Below, piece by piece: positions 14,637 to 24,015 of a stretch of DNA of 50,056 bases (positions are counted from its first letter, which is position 1; every line of letters starts with the position of its first letter). The translations under genes were made by a program, and so were the position numbers. The notes under the pieces are model-generated. The model saw nothing but the letters and a program-made list of their open reading frames with translations. It was not told the DNA's origin and searched no databases. The stretch is taken from IMG/VR virus record IMGVR_UViG_3300024518_004078, positions 1 through 50,056 of that record; one strand, 5' to 3'. The DNA is from a virus.

Positions 14637-16190
14637 ATGCCACTATCAGCAAGTAGTTTAGCTGCTGCCGTTGGATCATCGGTCGAAAACGTCCAGTTCC
14701 AATCATCGGCGGAAGTATTACCTAGGAAAATTTTAATTATCGGCACATATGATCCCGCTAAAACGGCGGTTGTTGCCGAGACGCCCGTCTTGGTAACCAA
14801 TGAGGCCGACGCCGGATCGGTTTTTGGGTTTGGTTTCATGGTGCACAGGCTGGCGATCAAGACGTTTGCCGGTGGTCTAGGTGTCGAAACTTGGATCCAA
14901 CCACAAGCGGAGACCGGCGCGCAATCTACCGGTGATATCGATTTCACAGGATCGGTTCCAACCGAAAACGGAACGATTTATCTTTATATCGCTGGCGATG
15001 CTGTTCCGGTGGATATACTGGCTACCGACACGGCCACGTCCATTGCGTTAAAAGTAAAGGACGCCATTGTGGCAAATACCGATCTACCCGTTACGGCCGC
15101 TTTGAACGTCACCCCGGAGATCGTAGACTTGACCGCCAAAAGTGAAGGTCCATGGGGCGATGATATCTCGATCACTTTCAACTGGGGAGTGGGCGAAGCT
15201 CTCCCCGATGGGGTGGTTACCGCACTCACTGCCATGACCGGCGGCACTGGTATTCCTGATATTGACGACGCACTCAACGGATTGGGGACCGGCGACGATC
15301 AGAACGAAAGTTTTTTTACGGATGTCGTCCACGGTTACGGGTCGGATACTACGACTCTCGACAAGCTCTCGGTTTATAACGGCATTGCAAACGGATTTAC
15401 CGGGAACTATGCCGAACTCGTTTCTCGACCTTTTAGGGCATTGATCGGAGACACGACCGCCGGATCCGGTGGCTTAACGGCCGTTTTGGCGTTGGGCAAC
15501 GGTCGCAAAACCGATCGAACAAACGGTATTATGTCGAATCCCGGATCACCCAACCATCCCGAGGAGATCGCCGCCATGGCGATCGGAATCATGGCGAGAA
15601 TAAACGCGAACCGCGCGGAGGAGTCTTACATAGGCCAAGTGATGGGCGGGATTATTCCCGGACTCAAAGCGGACCGGTGGACAAGTTCCTACGACTCTCG
15701 CGATACCGCCTTGAAAGCTGGCGTCTCTCCGATCAAAATTGAAAATGGCGTTTCGACCATGCAAAACGTCGCCTCGTTTTACCATCCCGATTCGGTCCCG
15801 GTGACTTCGAACGGCTATCGGTCCATGAGAAATATTTCGATTTTGCAAAACATCCTCAATAACGTGAAGGTAAATTTTTCTCAACCCAAGTGGCAGGGAA
15901 TCTCAATCGTTGCGGACGTCACGAAAGTAACCAATTCCACCGACCGAGAGAAAGCGCGAGATATTGACGCGGTGATCGATGACCTTCTAGCGCAGGCCAT
16001 TTCGTTTGAGGGGCACGCTTGGGTTTTTACGGCGGCGTTTACAGTTGCTAAACTTCAATCGGGAACAATGGTTTCTATTCGCGCCGGAGGCACCGGGTTT
16101 GATTCGACACTCCCTGTAATTCTGAGCGGCGAGGGTGGAATTTTTGACACTAATACTCAATTCGACACGTCGTTAGCCGTGTTGCTATAG
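14637..16190 (+). CDS. Tail sheath protein, Mu gpL-like
   Basis: 517 residues, near Mu gpL (495). The N-terminal part carries insertion-like beta domains (about 90-220). The conserved C-terminal sheath core includes GIMARINANRAEESY near 318, the YHPDSVPVTSNGYRSMRN region (about 380-397) and a long region ending VSIRAGGTGFDS. Contracts around the tube to drive it through the cell envelope. Confidence 0.9.
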   Translation: MPLSASSLAAAVGSSVENVQFQSSAEVLPRKILIIGTYDPAKTAVVAETPVLVTNEADAGSVFGFGFMVHRLAIKTFAGGLGVETWIQPQAETGAQSTGDIDFTGSVPTENGTIYLYIAGDAVPVDILATDTATSIALKVKDAIVANTDLPVTAALNVTPEIVDLTAKSEGPWGDDISITFNWGVGEALPDGVVTALTAMTGGTGIPDIDDALNGLGTGDDQNESFFTDVVHGYGSDTTTLDKLSVYNGIANGFTGNYAELVSRPFRALIGDTTAGSGGLTAVLALGNGRKTDRTNGIMSNPGSPNHPEEIAAMAIGIMARINANRAEESYIGQVMGGIIPGLKADRWTSSYDSRDTALKAGVSPIKIENGVSTMQNVASFYHPDSVPVTSNGYRSMRNISILQNILNNVKVNFSQPKWQGISIVADVTKVTNSTDREKARDIDAVIDDLLAQAISFEGHAWVFTAAFTVAKLQSGTMVSIRAGGTGFDSTLPVILSGEGGIFDTNTQFDTSLAVLL

Positions 16191-16201
16191 GAGATTGAAC
16201 A

Positions 16202-16585
16202 ATGGCTAAAGATGTAGTTGGTAGTTTAAGGAAATTTACCTGGGAGGGCGTCTCGTATAACGTCGCGTTTGACACGAACGTTGCCGAAATGATCACGAGG
16301 TTCGAAAACAGTATGATTCCCTCATCTGGAAAAAACATGCGCAAGATGGTTAAGCGGGTCACCTCGCGCGAGGGTCTCGTTTTGCTCGTTAATGCAGCCG
16401 AAAAAGACCTTCTTAAAGCGGCGGCCGAGTCGCTTGATTCTGGAAGAATGGCATATACTAACGCGGCCGGGGATACCTACCGCGCGACCGGAACGATGGA
16501 GATTGAAAACAATGAAACAGAAGAGGGGCGATTGGCCGTTCAATTGCTTCCAGAGGACGACTGGACACCGTTTATTAATGCGTAA
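16202..16585 (+). CDS. Tail tube protein (Mu gpM-like)
   Basis: 127 residues, the size of the small tube proteins of Mu-like phages (about 118). Beta-strand-rich with a central helix (MVKRVTSREGLVLLVNAAEKD). Its position directly after the sheath and before the chaperone genes supports the tube. AGGAGA-type Shine-Dalgarno. It forms the inner tube for DNA passage. Confidence 0.75.
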   Translation: MAKDVVGSLRKFTWEGVSYNVAFDTNVAEMITRFENSMIPSSGKNMRKMVKRVTSREGLVLLVNAAEKDLLKAAAESLDSGRMAYTNAAGDTYRATGTMEIENNETEEGRLAVQLLPEDDWTPFINA

Positions 16586-16620
16586 ACACGAACGAATAAA
16601 CACGAACGAATAAACACTAA
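16585..16620 (+). repeat. Short tandem repeat after the tube gene
   Basis: Two copies of the 14-mer AACACGAACGAATA and a partial third (AACACTAATG) fill the gap between the tube and chaperone genes. Probably replication slippage. No hairpin or promoter is visible. Confidence 0.6.
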
Positions 16621-16635
16621 TGAAAGGGAACAACA

Positions 16636-17064
16636 ATGTCAGAAAAATTATCAAAGGAATCAGCACAGGAACAGATTAAACTTCTGTTTGACAACTACAA
16701 TATGGACCCGGCAGACATTGAAGACGAGAAAAAAGCGAATAGTCTATTAGGTCTTAAAAACCTTTTAGAAATACTGGTCATGAACCGCCAAATCGAGGTA
16801 AAAGAAACCGACGACGGCGGAGTAATTGTAGAACAGCATCTACAGCGGCCGCCCAAGGATTTTGCCAATCCCGTGATCACATATGCGGAAATTTGCGGGA
16901 AACACAAAATCGCCATGAAGGACAACGACGAAAACGATAACTATGGAAAAATTCATTCTCTTATGGGTGCAATGTCCGGTTTGGGCGGCACGGCGATTTC
17001 TCAACTGAAAACTGTTGACATGTCTGCCATTGAAACATTGGGGGCCTATTTTTTGGCAGTGTGA
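16636..17064 (+). CDS. Tail assembly chaperone, short form (gpE/gpG-like)
   Basis: 142 residues, acidic and helical, no Cys-rich or membrane segments apart from one Cys. In P2, Mu and lambda-like phages the gene between tube and tape measure makes two products by frameshift. The long form coats the tape measure and recruits tube subunits. Here the slippery site lies three codons before the stop (17049-17055), and an open -1 frame continues for 50 codons. Confidence 0.8.
   Translation: MSEKLSKESAQEQIKLLFDNYNMDPADIEDEKKANSLLGLKNLLEILVMNRQIEVKETDDGGVIVEQHLQRPPKDFANPVITYAEICGKHKIAMKDNDENDNYGKIHSLMGAMSGLGGTAISQLKTVDMSAIETLGAYFLAV
17049..17055 (+). other. -1 ribosomal frameshift site T-TTT-TTG
   Basis: In the zero frame the codons are TAT TTT TTG GCA GTG TGA. 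The heptamer T TTT TTG fits the X-XXY-YYZ rule. A -1 slip continues as GGC AGT GTG ATC and stays open to 17207. P2 gene E/E' uses the same kind of heptamer (established knowledge). No strong downstream pseudoknot was recognised by eye. Confidence 0.8.
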
Positions 17065-17207
17065 TCCCACCGGTAGATCAGTGGATTGGTAATCTTTTCT
17101 ACCGTGGGGTACAGCCCAGTGAGATCGCAAAATTGAAATATCACGAGTTAAAATATTTTGATTCGTGGCACAAACTAATGTCCGAAGCGGAGAAGCCCAA
17201 AACCTAA
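17055..17207 (+). CDS. Tail assembly chaperone frameshift extension (gpE'-like)
   Basis: The -1 frame adds 50 residues after residue 140, giving a fusion of 190. The extension (VDQWIGNLFYRGVQPSEIAK and on) is a two-helix segment ending in KPKT and resembles the small GpE family, with SxEIxxLxxxEL spacing. A GTG at 17061 could also start it alone, but no Shine-Dalgarno is seen. The stop shares one base with the tape measure ATG (TAATG). Confidence 0.75.
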   Translation, partial: GSVIPPVDQWIGNLFYRGVQPSEIAKLKYHELKYFDSWHKLMSEAEKPKT

Positions 17208-19042
17208 TGCCCGATTTTGTAATAACGACGACTTTTAAGGCAGATGACAAGGTTACATTTGCGTTTAAAAAGATGACGAAAGGCGCCGATAAATTCGGTA
17301 AAAAGTCTGAGAAGTCGTTTAAGAAGGCCAGCCGCTCGGCACTTAGTTTTAAAAAGTTGGTGGGCGGAATTCTCACGGCCGGAGTGGTCCAGCGCGGTTT
17401 TAGTTTGCTGGAGCGGGGGGTCAGTGGCGTTGTAACCGAATTCGTTCAGTTTGACGATGCGATTACGGCGGCGGCTGCTAAATTCGATTTGATACCTAAG
17501 GGCACAAAAGAATTTGCAGCGCTGGAGAAGGCCGCGCGCGAGGTTGGCGCAACTACAGAATTTACGAGTACTCAAGCTGGCGAGGGGTTGCGGTTTTTGG
17601 CGAAGGCCGGTTTTGATGCTGAGTTTGCGATCAAGTCGTTAAAATCGTTTGTGGACTTATCGACCGCCTCTGAAATGGAGTTCAGCCGTGCCACCGATAT
17701 CGCCACCGATACCATGGGGGCATTCGGCCTAAACGTCGACGATACCAGTAAGAGAATGGAAAATCTCCAAATGGTCAACGACGTTTTATCCAAAGCCGTA
17801 AACATGGCAAACGTGGATTTAGAGGATTTATTTGAGACCATAAAAGGGGCAGCGCCTATCGCCAAACAGTCCGGAATTTCCATCCAGAAATTTACAGCCG
17901 TCGCAAGCTTCATAGGCGGCGCGGGAATTAAGGGATCTCTCGGCGCGACGGCGCTTAAGAATGCGATCATCAACCTTGCGGCCCCTACTCCGAAGATGAC
18001 AAAACAACTCCAAAAGTTTGGAGTGACACAGAAATTTGTCGCCAAAAACATACAGGATCCAGTCGCGGTATTAGCGAAGCTCAAAGATGGCCTTGTGGGT
18101 GTAGGCAAGGCGCAAAAGGTTGCGGCCCTTGCTACCATATTCGGAAGGCGCGCGGCGGCTGGTATGGCGATAACCATGGACGGCGGAACGAAGGCCCTTA
18201 ATAAATTTGAACAGTCGTTAATCGATTCAAAACAGCACTCTAAAAAGTTAGCCGACCTTATGCGGCAATCGCTAGGCAAAAAACTAGCGGAACTCGAATC
18301 AACCGCGATCGAAGTAGGCTTTAAATTCCTGGATGCGTTCAAAGGAGACATCCCCAAGGCCATCGACGCGGCAATAGCAGCGATACGGAAATTCGATGTC
18401 AAATCGATTATGGTCGAGGTTGAAAATGTGATAGAGGCGTTCCGTGGTTTTGATATTAACTCTTTCGTCCAAGGTATCGAAAAAGTAGTAAGGGTTACGG
18501 CCAAAGTCGTCTCAACTCTGGAAAAGATATCCCCGGCTATTGATTTTATAAATGACAAAATGTTCCCCTTTCTTAATACCGCGAAAAAGGTTTTTCTTGC
18601 GGTGGGTGGCTTCATTTTAGATGTGATCGACAATTGGGATATAATGGGCAGCTCGCTGAAAGAATCGTCTTTAGACGTCTGGCACTTCATCAAGACCGGG
18701 TTTAAAAATCTGTTCTTCGGAATATTGGGCGGTGTTCTTACACTCGGTTTGAAGGCTAAAAACATTCTACTCGGACGGGATCTGAACGCCGGGATGGATG
18801 AGTTACAGAAAAATATCGCGGGTGGAAGCTTATTCAGATCCGACGCCGAAAAGGGTTTGCCGGTGAAAGCCGAAAGAGAACTACCGGCACCCCGGCAGGC
18901 ACCCAACCAGGCGGAGATCGAGCGGAGCGAGTCGAGCGAATTCCGCGCCTTTTTAGATTTCCAGAACGCCCCCAAGGATTTGACTTTTATCGGTGCTCAG
19001 GGATCGCCCAAGGTTGAAGTAGAAGGGCTAGGGGCGCAATAG
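17207..19042 (+). CDS. Tape measure protein, TP901 type
   Basis: 611 residues. It sets tail length and is ejected with DNA. The TP901 core (about 75-300) shows ATTEFTSTQAGEGLRFLAKAG and GAAPIAKQSGISIQKF. A hydrophobic region (about 430-460) follows, and the C-terminus is Pro/Glu-rich. The ATG at 17207 is preferred to an upstream in-frame GTG at 17165 because it couples to the chaperone extension stop. By the usual 0.15 nm per residue the tail should be about 90 nm (inference). Confidence 0.9.
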   Translation: MPDFVITTTFKADDKVTFAFKKMTKGADKFGKKSEKSFKKASRSALSFKKLVGGILTAGVVQRGFSLLERGVSGVVTEFVQFDDAITAAAAKFDLIPKGTKEFAALEKAAREVGATTEFTSTQAGEGLRFLAKAGFDAEFAIKSLKSFVDLSTASEMEFSRATDIATDTMGAFGLNVDDTSKRMENLQMVNDVLSKAVNMANVDLEDLFETIKGAAPIAKQSGISIQKFTAVASFIGGAGIKGSLGATALKNAIINLAAPTPKMTKQLQKFGVTQKFVAKNIQDPVAVLAKLKDGLVGVGKAQKVAALATIFGRRAAAGMAITMDGGTKALNKFEQSLIDSKQHSKKLADLMRQSLGKKLAELESTAIEVGFKFLDAFKGDIPKAIDAAIAAIRKFDVKSIMVEVENVIEAFRGFDINSFVQGIEKVVRVTAKVVSTLEKISPAIDFINDKMFPFLNTAKKVFLAVGGFILDVIDNWDIMGSSLKESSLDVWHFIKTGFKNLFFGILGGVLTLGLKAKNILLGRDLNAGMDELQKNIAGGSLFRSDAEKGLPVKAERELPAPRQAPNQAEIERSESSEFRAFLDFQNAPKDLTFIGAQGSPKVEVEGLGAQ

Positions 19043-20352
19043 TGGCAACACCTCTTACCAAAATAAAAGAGCTGTTGGGGCTAGGACCGAACGACTGGCG
19101 CGCGCGCCTCCGCCCGAACATAGAGCTACTTTCGCCAGATGGCGACGAATACGCGGCCAGTTGGACCGGGGACACCCGAGCAAAAGAGAAAAAGATCGGG
19201 TTATTTAATTACCCCAAGATTGTCGGCACGATTGCTCAAGATTTAGAGATGCAGTCGGCGCAATACGATATAACGTTTTTCTTCACCGGAAAAGATAACG
19301 ATATTTTAGCCCAACAGTTTTGGACTAGTTCGGATCAAAAAGGCGAGTGGACGATCACGCATCCCGTCCACGGCTTTTTAGGCTTGCAGATGTTGTCCGT
19401 ATATCAACAGGTGGAACCCGTTAGATCCGGAAACATAACCGAAATTCAAACCACCTGGATCGAACCGATCGACGAGGCGACTCTGAAGACCGCGCGCGAG
19501 TGGGCCGGGATTACCGACGCGCGGATCAAAGATCTGAATCTGAACGCGGCCCAGCAATTTGCGGACAATATCCAGCAGACCACCGAAATTTTACGCAATA
19601 CCACGCAGGACGCGGCCGATATAGTGGTAGGATTGACAGACAAGGCCCTTAGTCCACTGTTTACGACGTCCGACGCGCTCAATAATTTGGTGGATGGTAT
19701 TCAGACGTCGATTCAAGATATTTTAGGGGCCGTGATTCTGCAGCCGCTTGCGCTCGCGGGACAGATTCAGCAGTTGACACAATTGCCCCTACTGGCGATC
19801 AACGACATAGCCGGGCGGTTTGATTATTATCAGACTTTGACGGAAGAAATCTTTGGTATTGCTCCCGATAGCGCAACGCAGGTATCAAAAAACAAAACGT
19901 TGGTCAACGAGCTTTCATTATCGGCGGTCATCGGCGCCAATGCGAAGACGGCCACAACAGGCACGCTCCAAACTCGCGCTCAGGCCGTCGAATTCGCGGT
20001 AGACCTGACGGACAAATTCGAAGCGATTACTGACAATTTAGACGCTATAATGTTGGCGTTCAATCAGAACGATATTGATAAACAGTATTTTTCACAGTCC
20101 CAATCTTTTATCGACGCGGCCCTCGTTACATCGGCCGCGATGCAATATTTGTTTGTTGCGGCCTTCGACTTGCAAGTTGAAAAACGTTTTATTTTAGAAG
20201 AGGCGCGATCACCGATAGAAATTACAGTTACAGAATACGGATCGTTGGGGGAGAACGACGAAAATTTTGATCTATTTGTCGATTCGAACAAGCTCAAAGG
20301 AGACGACCTGCTCATTCTAGAAGCCGGGCGCGAGGTGGTCGTTTATGTCTAA
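19042..20352 (+). CDS. Tail/DNA circularisation protein, Mu gpN-like
   Basis: 436 residues with a GTG start at the last base of the tape measure stop. The N-terminal domain (about 15-145: WRARLRPNIELLSPDGDEY; LFNYPKIVGTIAQDLEMQS) fits the DNA_circ_N/Mu gpN family. The long middle and C-terminus are helical. It is a baseplate hub-associated structural protein. The name circularisation comes from P22-type annotation and does not prove that activity. It overlaps the next gene by 8 bases. Confidence 0.8.
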   Translation: MATPLTKIKELLGLGPNDWRARLRPNIELLSPDGDEYAASWTGDTRAKEKKIGLFNYPKIVGTIAQDLEMQSAQYDITFFFTGKDNDILAQQFWTSSDQKGEWTITHPVHGFLGLQMLSVYQQVEPVRSGNITEIQTTWIEPIDEATLKTAREWAGITDARIKDLNLNAAQQFADNIQQTTEILRNTTQDAADIVVGLTDKALSPLFTTSDALNNLVDGIQTSIQDILGAVILQPLALAGQIQQLTQLPLLAINDIAGRFDYYQTLTEEIFGIAPDSATQVSKNKTLVNELSLSAVIGANAKTATTGTLQTRAQAVEFAVDLTDKFEAITDNLDAIMLAFNQNDIDKQYFSQSQSFIDAALVTSAAMQYLFVAAFDLQVEKRFILEEARSPIEITVTEYGSLGENDENFDLFVDSNKLKGDDLLILEAGREVVVYV

Positions 20353-21613
20353 GGCAGTAGCAGGCGCGCCATATACCGTTGTGACCGGCGATCACCTATC
20401 CGGCATTGCTGCACAAGCGTACGGCAACGGCCGCAAGTGGCCGCTAATCTGGAAAGCCAATCAATCGACGTTAAGATCGGGAGATTCCGATCTTATTTTT
20501 CCAGGTGAAATAATAAATATCCCGGTTGATCCGGAACAGGTCGCGCTCGAAAATGAAATCACCCGACTGACTGCCGACGACCTCAAAGGAAAAGACAAAG
20601 ACGATTTTACGTTTGAGATGGACGGCAATGAAATTGCGATTGAAAGCGGTACGCTGATTCGGACGATGGACACGGCCGCCGATGGATTCACAGTCGTTTT
20701 GCAGTGGGATCCGACCGACGATTTTTTGTACGAACTTTTTCGGCCGTATCAATATCGCCCGGTCAAATGTTATTTGGGCGGCAAACGAGTATTTACTGGG
20801 ATCGCATATAAAACCACCCCGTCCATCGGAGACAATGGCGCAAAAATGACGATCTCCGGCGCCACCGCAACGGCCGATATAGTGGATTCGACAATGCGAC
20901 CCCCGTACGAGTCCAAAAAAATAACGCTCAAAGATCGAGCGGCGGAGCTACTGGAGCCGTTGGGGATCCCGGTCGTTTACGATTTCGACGATACGGAAAT
21001 ATTTAGCAAGGTCACGGCCGATCCAACTGATAAAATACTTGGTCACTTGGGCGACCTGTCCCGGCAGCGCGGCGTTTTAATTTCGTCCTCACGACTAGGC
21101 GAGCTGGTAATGTATCGCGCGAGCACCGATGGGCAACCAGTGGGCACGTTAGAAGAGGGCCGACCGCCCGTGCGCGATTTGGAATCTGAATTCGACGGTC
21201 GTGCGCGGTATAATTCTTATAAAGCAATTGCGAACAGTTCGAACAAAAAACGAAAGACGGCGATCGCGAAAGACAACAACGTCCCTAAATCTCGGTTTAT
21301 GACTTTTTCAGCGGAGGACTCTACAGCCGGAAACATTCAGACGGCGGCCGACTGGCGACGCTCTAAACAGTTGGCCAAATCGTTGACGCTCGATATCCCG
21401 GTTGATAGTTGGTACGATCCTAACGATGAGTTATGGGAAGAAAATACATTAGTGACATTGGTTTCTCGGTCGCTCTATATCCCCGATGGTTTCGACTTCT
21501 CAATCCAGCGGGTTGAATATGGCTTTAGCGATCAGGGTACCCCGTCCGTCTTGTCTTTGATACCCCCACAGGCGTACACGGGAGAGGAGTTGGTAGAGCC
21601 ATGGCTGCAATAG
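20345..21613 (+). CDS. Baseplate hub protein with LysM domain, Mu gpP-like
   Basis: 422 residues. An N-terminal LysM domain (about 10-60: VTGDHLSGIAAQAYGNGRKW...IPGEIINIP type) is fused to a T4 gp27/Mu gpP-like hub (about 90-415). LysM binds peptidoglycan, so the hub may hold to the cell wall during penetration. In many Mu-like phages the LysM unit is a separate small gene (X-like). Here it is fused. It overlaps both neighbours. Confidence 0.85.
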   Translation: MSKAVAGAPYTVVTGDHLSGIAAQAYGNGRKWPLIWKANQSTLRSGDSDLIFPGEIINIPVDPEQVALENEITRLTADDLKGKDKDDFTFEMDGNEIAIESGTLIRTMDTAADGFTVVLQWDPTDDFLYELFRPYQYRPVKCYLGGKRVFTGIAYKTTPSIGDNGAKMTISGATATADIVDSTMRPPYESKKITLKDRAAELLEPLGIPVVYDFDDTEIFSKVTADPTDKILGHLGDLSRQRGVLISSSRLGELVMYRASTDGQPVGTLEEGRPPVRDLESEFDGRARYNSYKAIANSSNKKRKTAIAKDNNVPKSRFMTFSAEDSTAGNIQTAADWRRSKQLAKSLTLDIPVDSWYDPNDELWEENTLVTLVSRSLYIPDGFDFSIQRVEYGFSDQGTPSVLSLIPPQAYTGEELVEPWLQ

Positions 21614-22158
21614 GTAGAGTTTCAGGATCCACGGTCGGCACGAATAGAGATGGGGATAGCCCAGTGCGGTTGCTCCAGGTGATAATTTCCGATCCCGAAG
21701 ATGTGCAAGAGGTCGAGCAGTTTGGCCAGTCCGGCGAAGACTTCAACCCGCCGAATGAATCCAACGCGATCATTTTAGATTTGGGATCCGCGTTTAGGGT
21801 GGTTGTCGGCGTAGATGACGGGATTGAACCGACCATGGGCGTCGGCGAGCGGAAAATGTATTCGATAAAGGATGGGACGATAAAGGCGTTTATCAATCTT
21901 TTGTCTTCCGGGGTTATAGAATTAAATGGCAATGCGGATTATGCGGTTCGTTTCAACGAATTGAAAACGGCGTTCGATCAGTTGAAAAAGGATTTTGACG
22001 ATGCGATGTCACTGGGCTTAAACCCCCATACACACAACGATTCACTAGGGGCACCAACAACCGCTCCATTATTGCCCGGACCGACGTGGCCCGCTGGCGT
22101 GCTACCATCTACGGCGGATATCGATCCGGCCAAAATTGAAGAAATAAAGGTGCCCTAG
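21601..22158 (+). CDS. Baseplate spike protein, Mu gp45-like
   Basis: 185 residues. An OB-fold-like N-terminal region (RLLQVIISDPEDVQEV) is followed by beta-prism strands (about 85-115, VVVGVDDGI; GVIELNG) and an HTH triplet (His-Thr-His, HxH) near 143. The HxH pattern is the metal site seen in P2 gpV-type spikes, although the fold here has a longer C-terminal tail. It punctures the outer membrane at the tip of the tube. Confidence 0.8.
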   Translation: MAAIGRVSGSTVGTNRDGDSPVRLLQVIISDPEDVQEVEQFGQSGEDFNPPNESNAIILDLGSAFRVVVGVDDGIEPTMGVGERKMYSIKDGTIKAFINLLSSGVIELNGNADYAVRFNELKTAFDQLKKDFDDAMSLGLNPHTHNDSLGAPTTAPLLPGPTWPAGVLPSTADIDPAKIEEIKVP

Positions 22159-22611
22159 ATGCCAGATAGATTCCAAGGCGATCCACTTCTAATTTTGACC
22201 GACGACGGATCGGATATGGTTTTTCCCGGCGACGGCGGCCAGCCTCTTATGGATCAGGGGTTGGAAAATTCGGTGAACATTTCTCTTTTTACCGAACCCG
22301 GATGGGTGGGCAATGTACTTTTCGAGCCAAACGAGCAGATCGGCGCGGGATACGAGGCGGCCGGGAGGCAGCCGATTACTTTGACCAATATCAACAATTT
22401 GCAGAACACGGCCGAACTGGCGCTCAAGTGGATGATAGACGAACGTATGGCGTCAAAAATAACGGCCAAAACGACAAACTCCGAGGGCACCTTACGCACG
22501 ACGACAATTTTAATCGAACCGCCGGGCGCCGATATTCAAGAAGTGATTTTGACCAAATACGGCGAAAACTGGATTAACCAAACGGTCGATCCGGCGTACA
22601 GAAAGATATGA
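22159..22611 (+). CDS. Baseplate wedge protein, Mu gp46-like
   Basis: 150 residues with the gp46/gp25-type plan: an N-terminal strand region (DRFQGDPLLILTDDGSD), a central conserved stretch (NVLFEPNEQIGAGYEAAGRQ, about 53-72) and C-terminal beta (TTTILIEPPGADIQEVIL). It begins on the base after the spike stop. Joins sheath and baseplate wedges. Confidence 0.8.
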   Translation: MPDRFQGDPLLILTDDGSDMVFPGDGGQPLMDQGLENSVNISLFTEPGWVGNVLFEPNEQIGAGYEAAGRQPITLTNINNLQNTAELALKWMIDERMASKITAKTTNSEGTLRTTTILIEPPGADIQEVILTKYGENWINQTVDPAYRKI

Positions 22612-22612
22612 A

Positions 22613-24007
22613 ATGCCAGTAACGATCCCAAGTACGCAGTCATTGAAAGATTTATTTCTGTCCAATTATGAAGCCCGTCTTAATCAGTCGGTGCCGCTAT
22701 CGCTAAAAGCGTTCCTCCGCGTAGCGGCCGGGATTGACGCTCTAATGGGCACTTCTCTTTTTAGGTACGCAGCGGAACGAATACTTCAAAACCTCGCTCT
22801 AACAGCGACCGGCGACGATCTAAAACGTATCGGTGAGAATTATGGCATAATTCAAAACCCGGCGACGGCTTGTAACCTTACGATCACAATCGCGGCCGAT
22901 GTCGCGGCCACACTTCCTCAAACGGTCGAATGGGTAGGAGACGCAAACGACGAAAGATACTCTGCCGATTCATCGGGCGCGGAGGCGGCCGGGTTTATCA
23001 CGATCAATATCACCGCGAAAAATACCGGTGAGTCTGGAAACCTAGAAGTCTCCGACGCCTTGACGATCGGCACACAAACGCCAGGCGTCTCGAATATCGG
23101 AACGGTTACGGTTGTCAACACGGTCGGCGCGCCGGAAGAAACCGAAGCGTCTTACCGGGGTCGCGTTTTGACGGCGATTCGCACGGTGGGTGGCGGAGGA
23201 AATTCGGCCGACTATCGAACGTGGTCTGAAGAGGTTACCGGGGTTGAAAACGCTTTTCCATACGCGGGCAAGCCTCGTGCGTTAATTTTAACGGCAACAG
23301 ATATATTTTTCACGGCGCCTGATAAAATTGAATCCACGGTAACGGATTTGACGTCGATAGAATTTGCAGTGGGTCACGGAGTGACCGTCACGGGATCGGC
23401 CAGCAATGACGGGACTTACCCAGTCGTGTCGGCGGCGATCAATCAGTTGGTCGTGTCTGGATCTATCGCGGCGGAGATCGCGGGTGCGTCCGTCACTTTA
23501 GAAAACGAATCTCTCCCCGGAGACCGGACGGTATATGTTGAGGCGGTTTCGACTCTTGACCCGGACGGTATCGCGTCCCCTGCTCTGCTGGCGCAGGTCA
23601 GATCGGAAATAAATAACGACCCGGAGACGGGGCGCACGCGCCCGCCACTAGGCGAGACGGACGAAACGTTGTGGGTAGAATCGATCGAACGGACAACTCT
23701 GTATGTCGAGGTGAGATCGCTATCGGTCGACCCGGCGATCGAAGTAACTGTTAAAGCCGATATCGCCACGGCCGTAGACGAATATTTCCGATCCACACAA
23801 CCTTTTATAACCGGCCTAGATTTCGAAAGTGACAAAAATGACATTATCACAGACTTGACGGTTTCAAGCGTTGTTCAGGATATTTTAGAGCCGGTCGGCG
23901 CGTCCGCTGGTACCGTGGGATTTGGGGTTACACCGGGTATTTTTATACCGGTATATACTCTCAAAAAGGGCGAAATGGCCAAATCAGGCGGCGTAACGTA
24001 TATTTAG
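22613..24007 (+). CDS. Baseplate assembly protein J, Mu gp47-like, with inserted module
   Basis: 464 residues (usual about 350-380). N-terminal baseplate J signature (about 60-175: GDDLKRIGENYGI; GNLEVSDALTIG), conserved EASYRGRVLTAIR (178-190) and SADYRTWSEEVTGVENAFPY (198-217). A module of about 78 residues (224-301, GVTVTGSASNDGTYPV) interrupts the family sequence right there. The rest resumes with YVEAVSTLDPDGIASPALL. The insertion explains the extra length. Confidence 0.88.
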   Translation: MPVTIPSTQSLKDLFLSNYEARLNQSVPLSLKAFLRVAAGIDALMGTSLFRYAAERILQNLALTATGDDLKRIGENYGIIQNPATACNLTITIAADVAATLPQTVEWVGDANDERYSADSSGAEAAGFITINITAKNTGESGNLEVSDALTIGTQTPGVSNIGTVTVVNTVGAPEETEASYRGRVLTAIRTVGGGGNSADYRTWSEEVTGVENAFPYAGKPRALILTATDIFFTAPDKIESTVTDLTSIEFAVGHGVTVTGSASNDGTYPVVSAAINQLVVSGSIAAEIAGASVTLENESLPGDRTVYVEAVSTLDPDGIASPALLAQVRSEINNDPETGRTRPPLGETDETLWVESIERTTLYVEVRSLSVDPAIEVTVKADIATAVDEYFRSTQPFITGLDFESDKNDIITDLTVSSVVQDILEPVGASAGTVGFGVTPGIFIPVYTLKKGEMAKSGGVTYI

Positions 24008-24015
24008 GAGTTTAA

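Noticed and set aside
17165-17206. GTG start of the tape measure gene at 17165
   Set aside because: The ATG at 17207 couples to the frameshift extension stop (TAATG) and starts right at the conserved part.
17572-18975. 467-codon open frame on the minus strand inside the tape measure gene
   Set aside because: It is a shadow of the tape measure codon bias: Ser/Ala/Pro-rich, no ribosome site and no domain, while the plus frame matches TP901.
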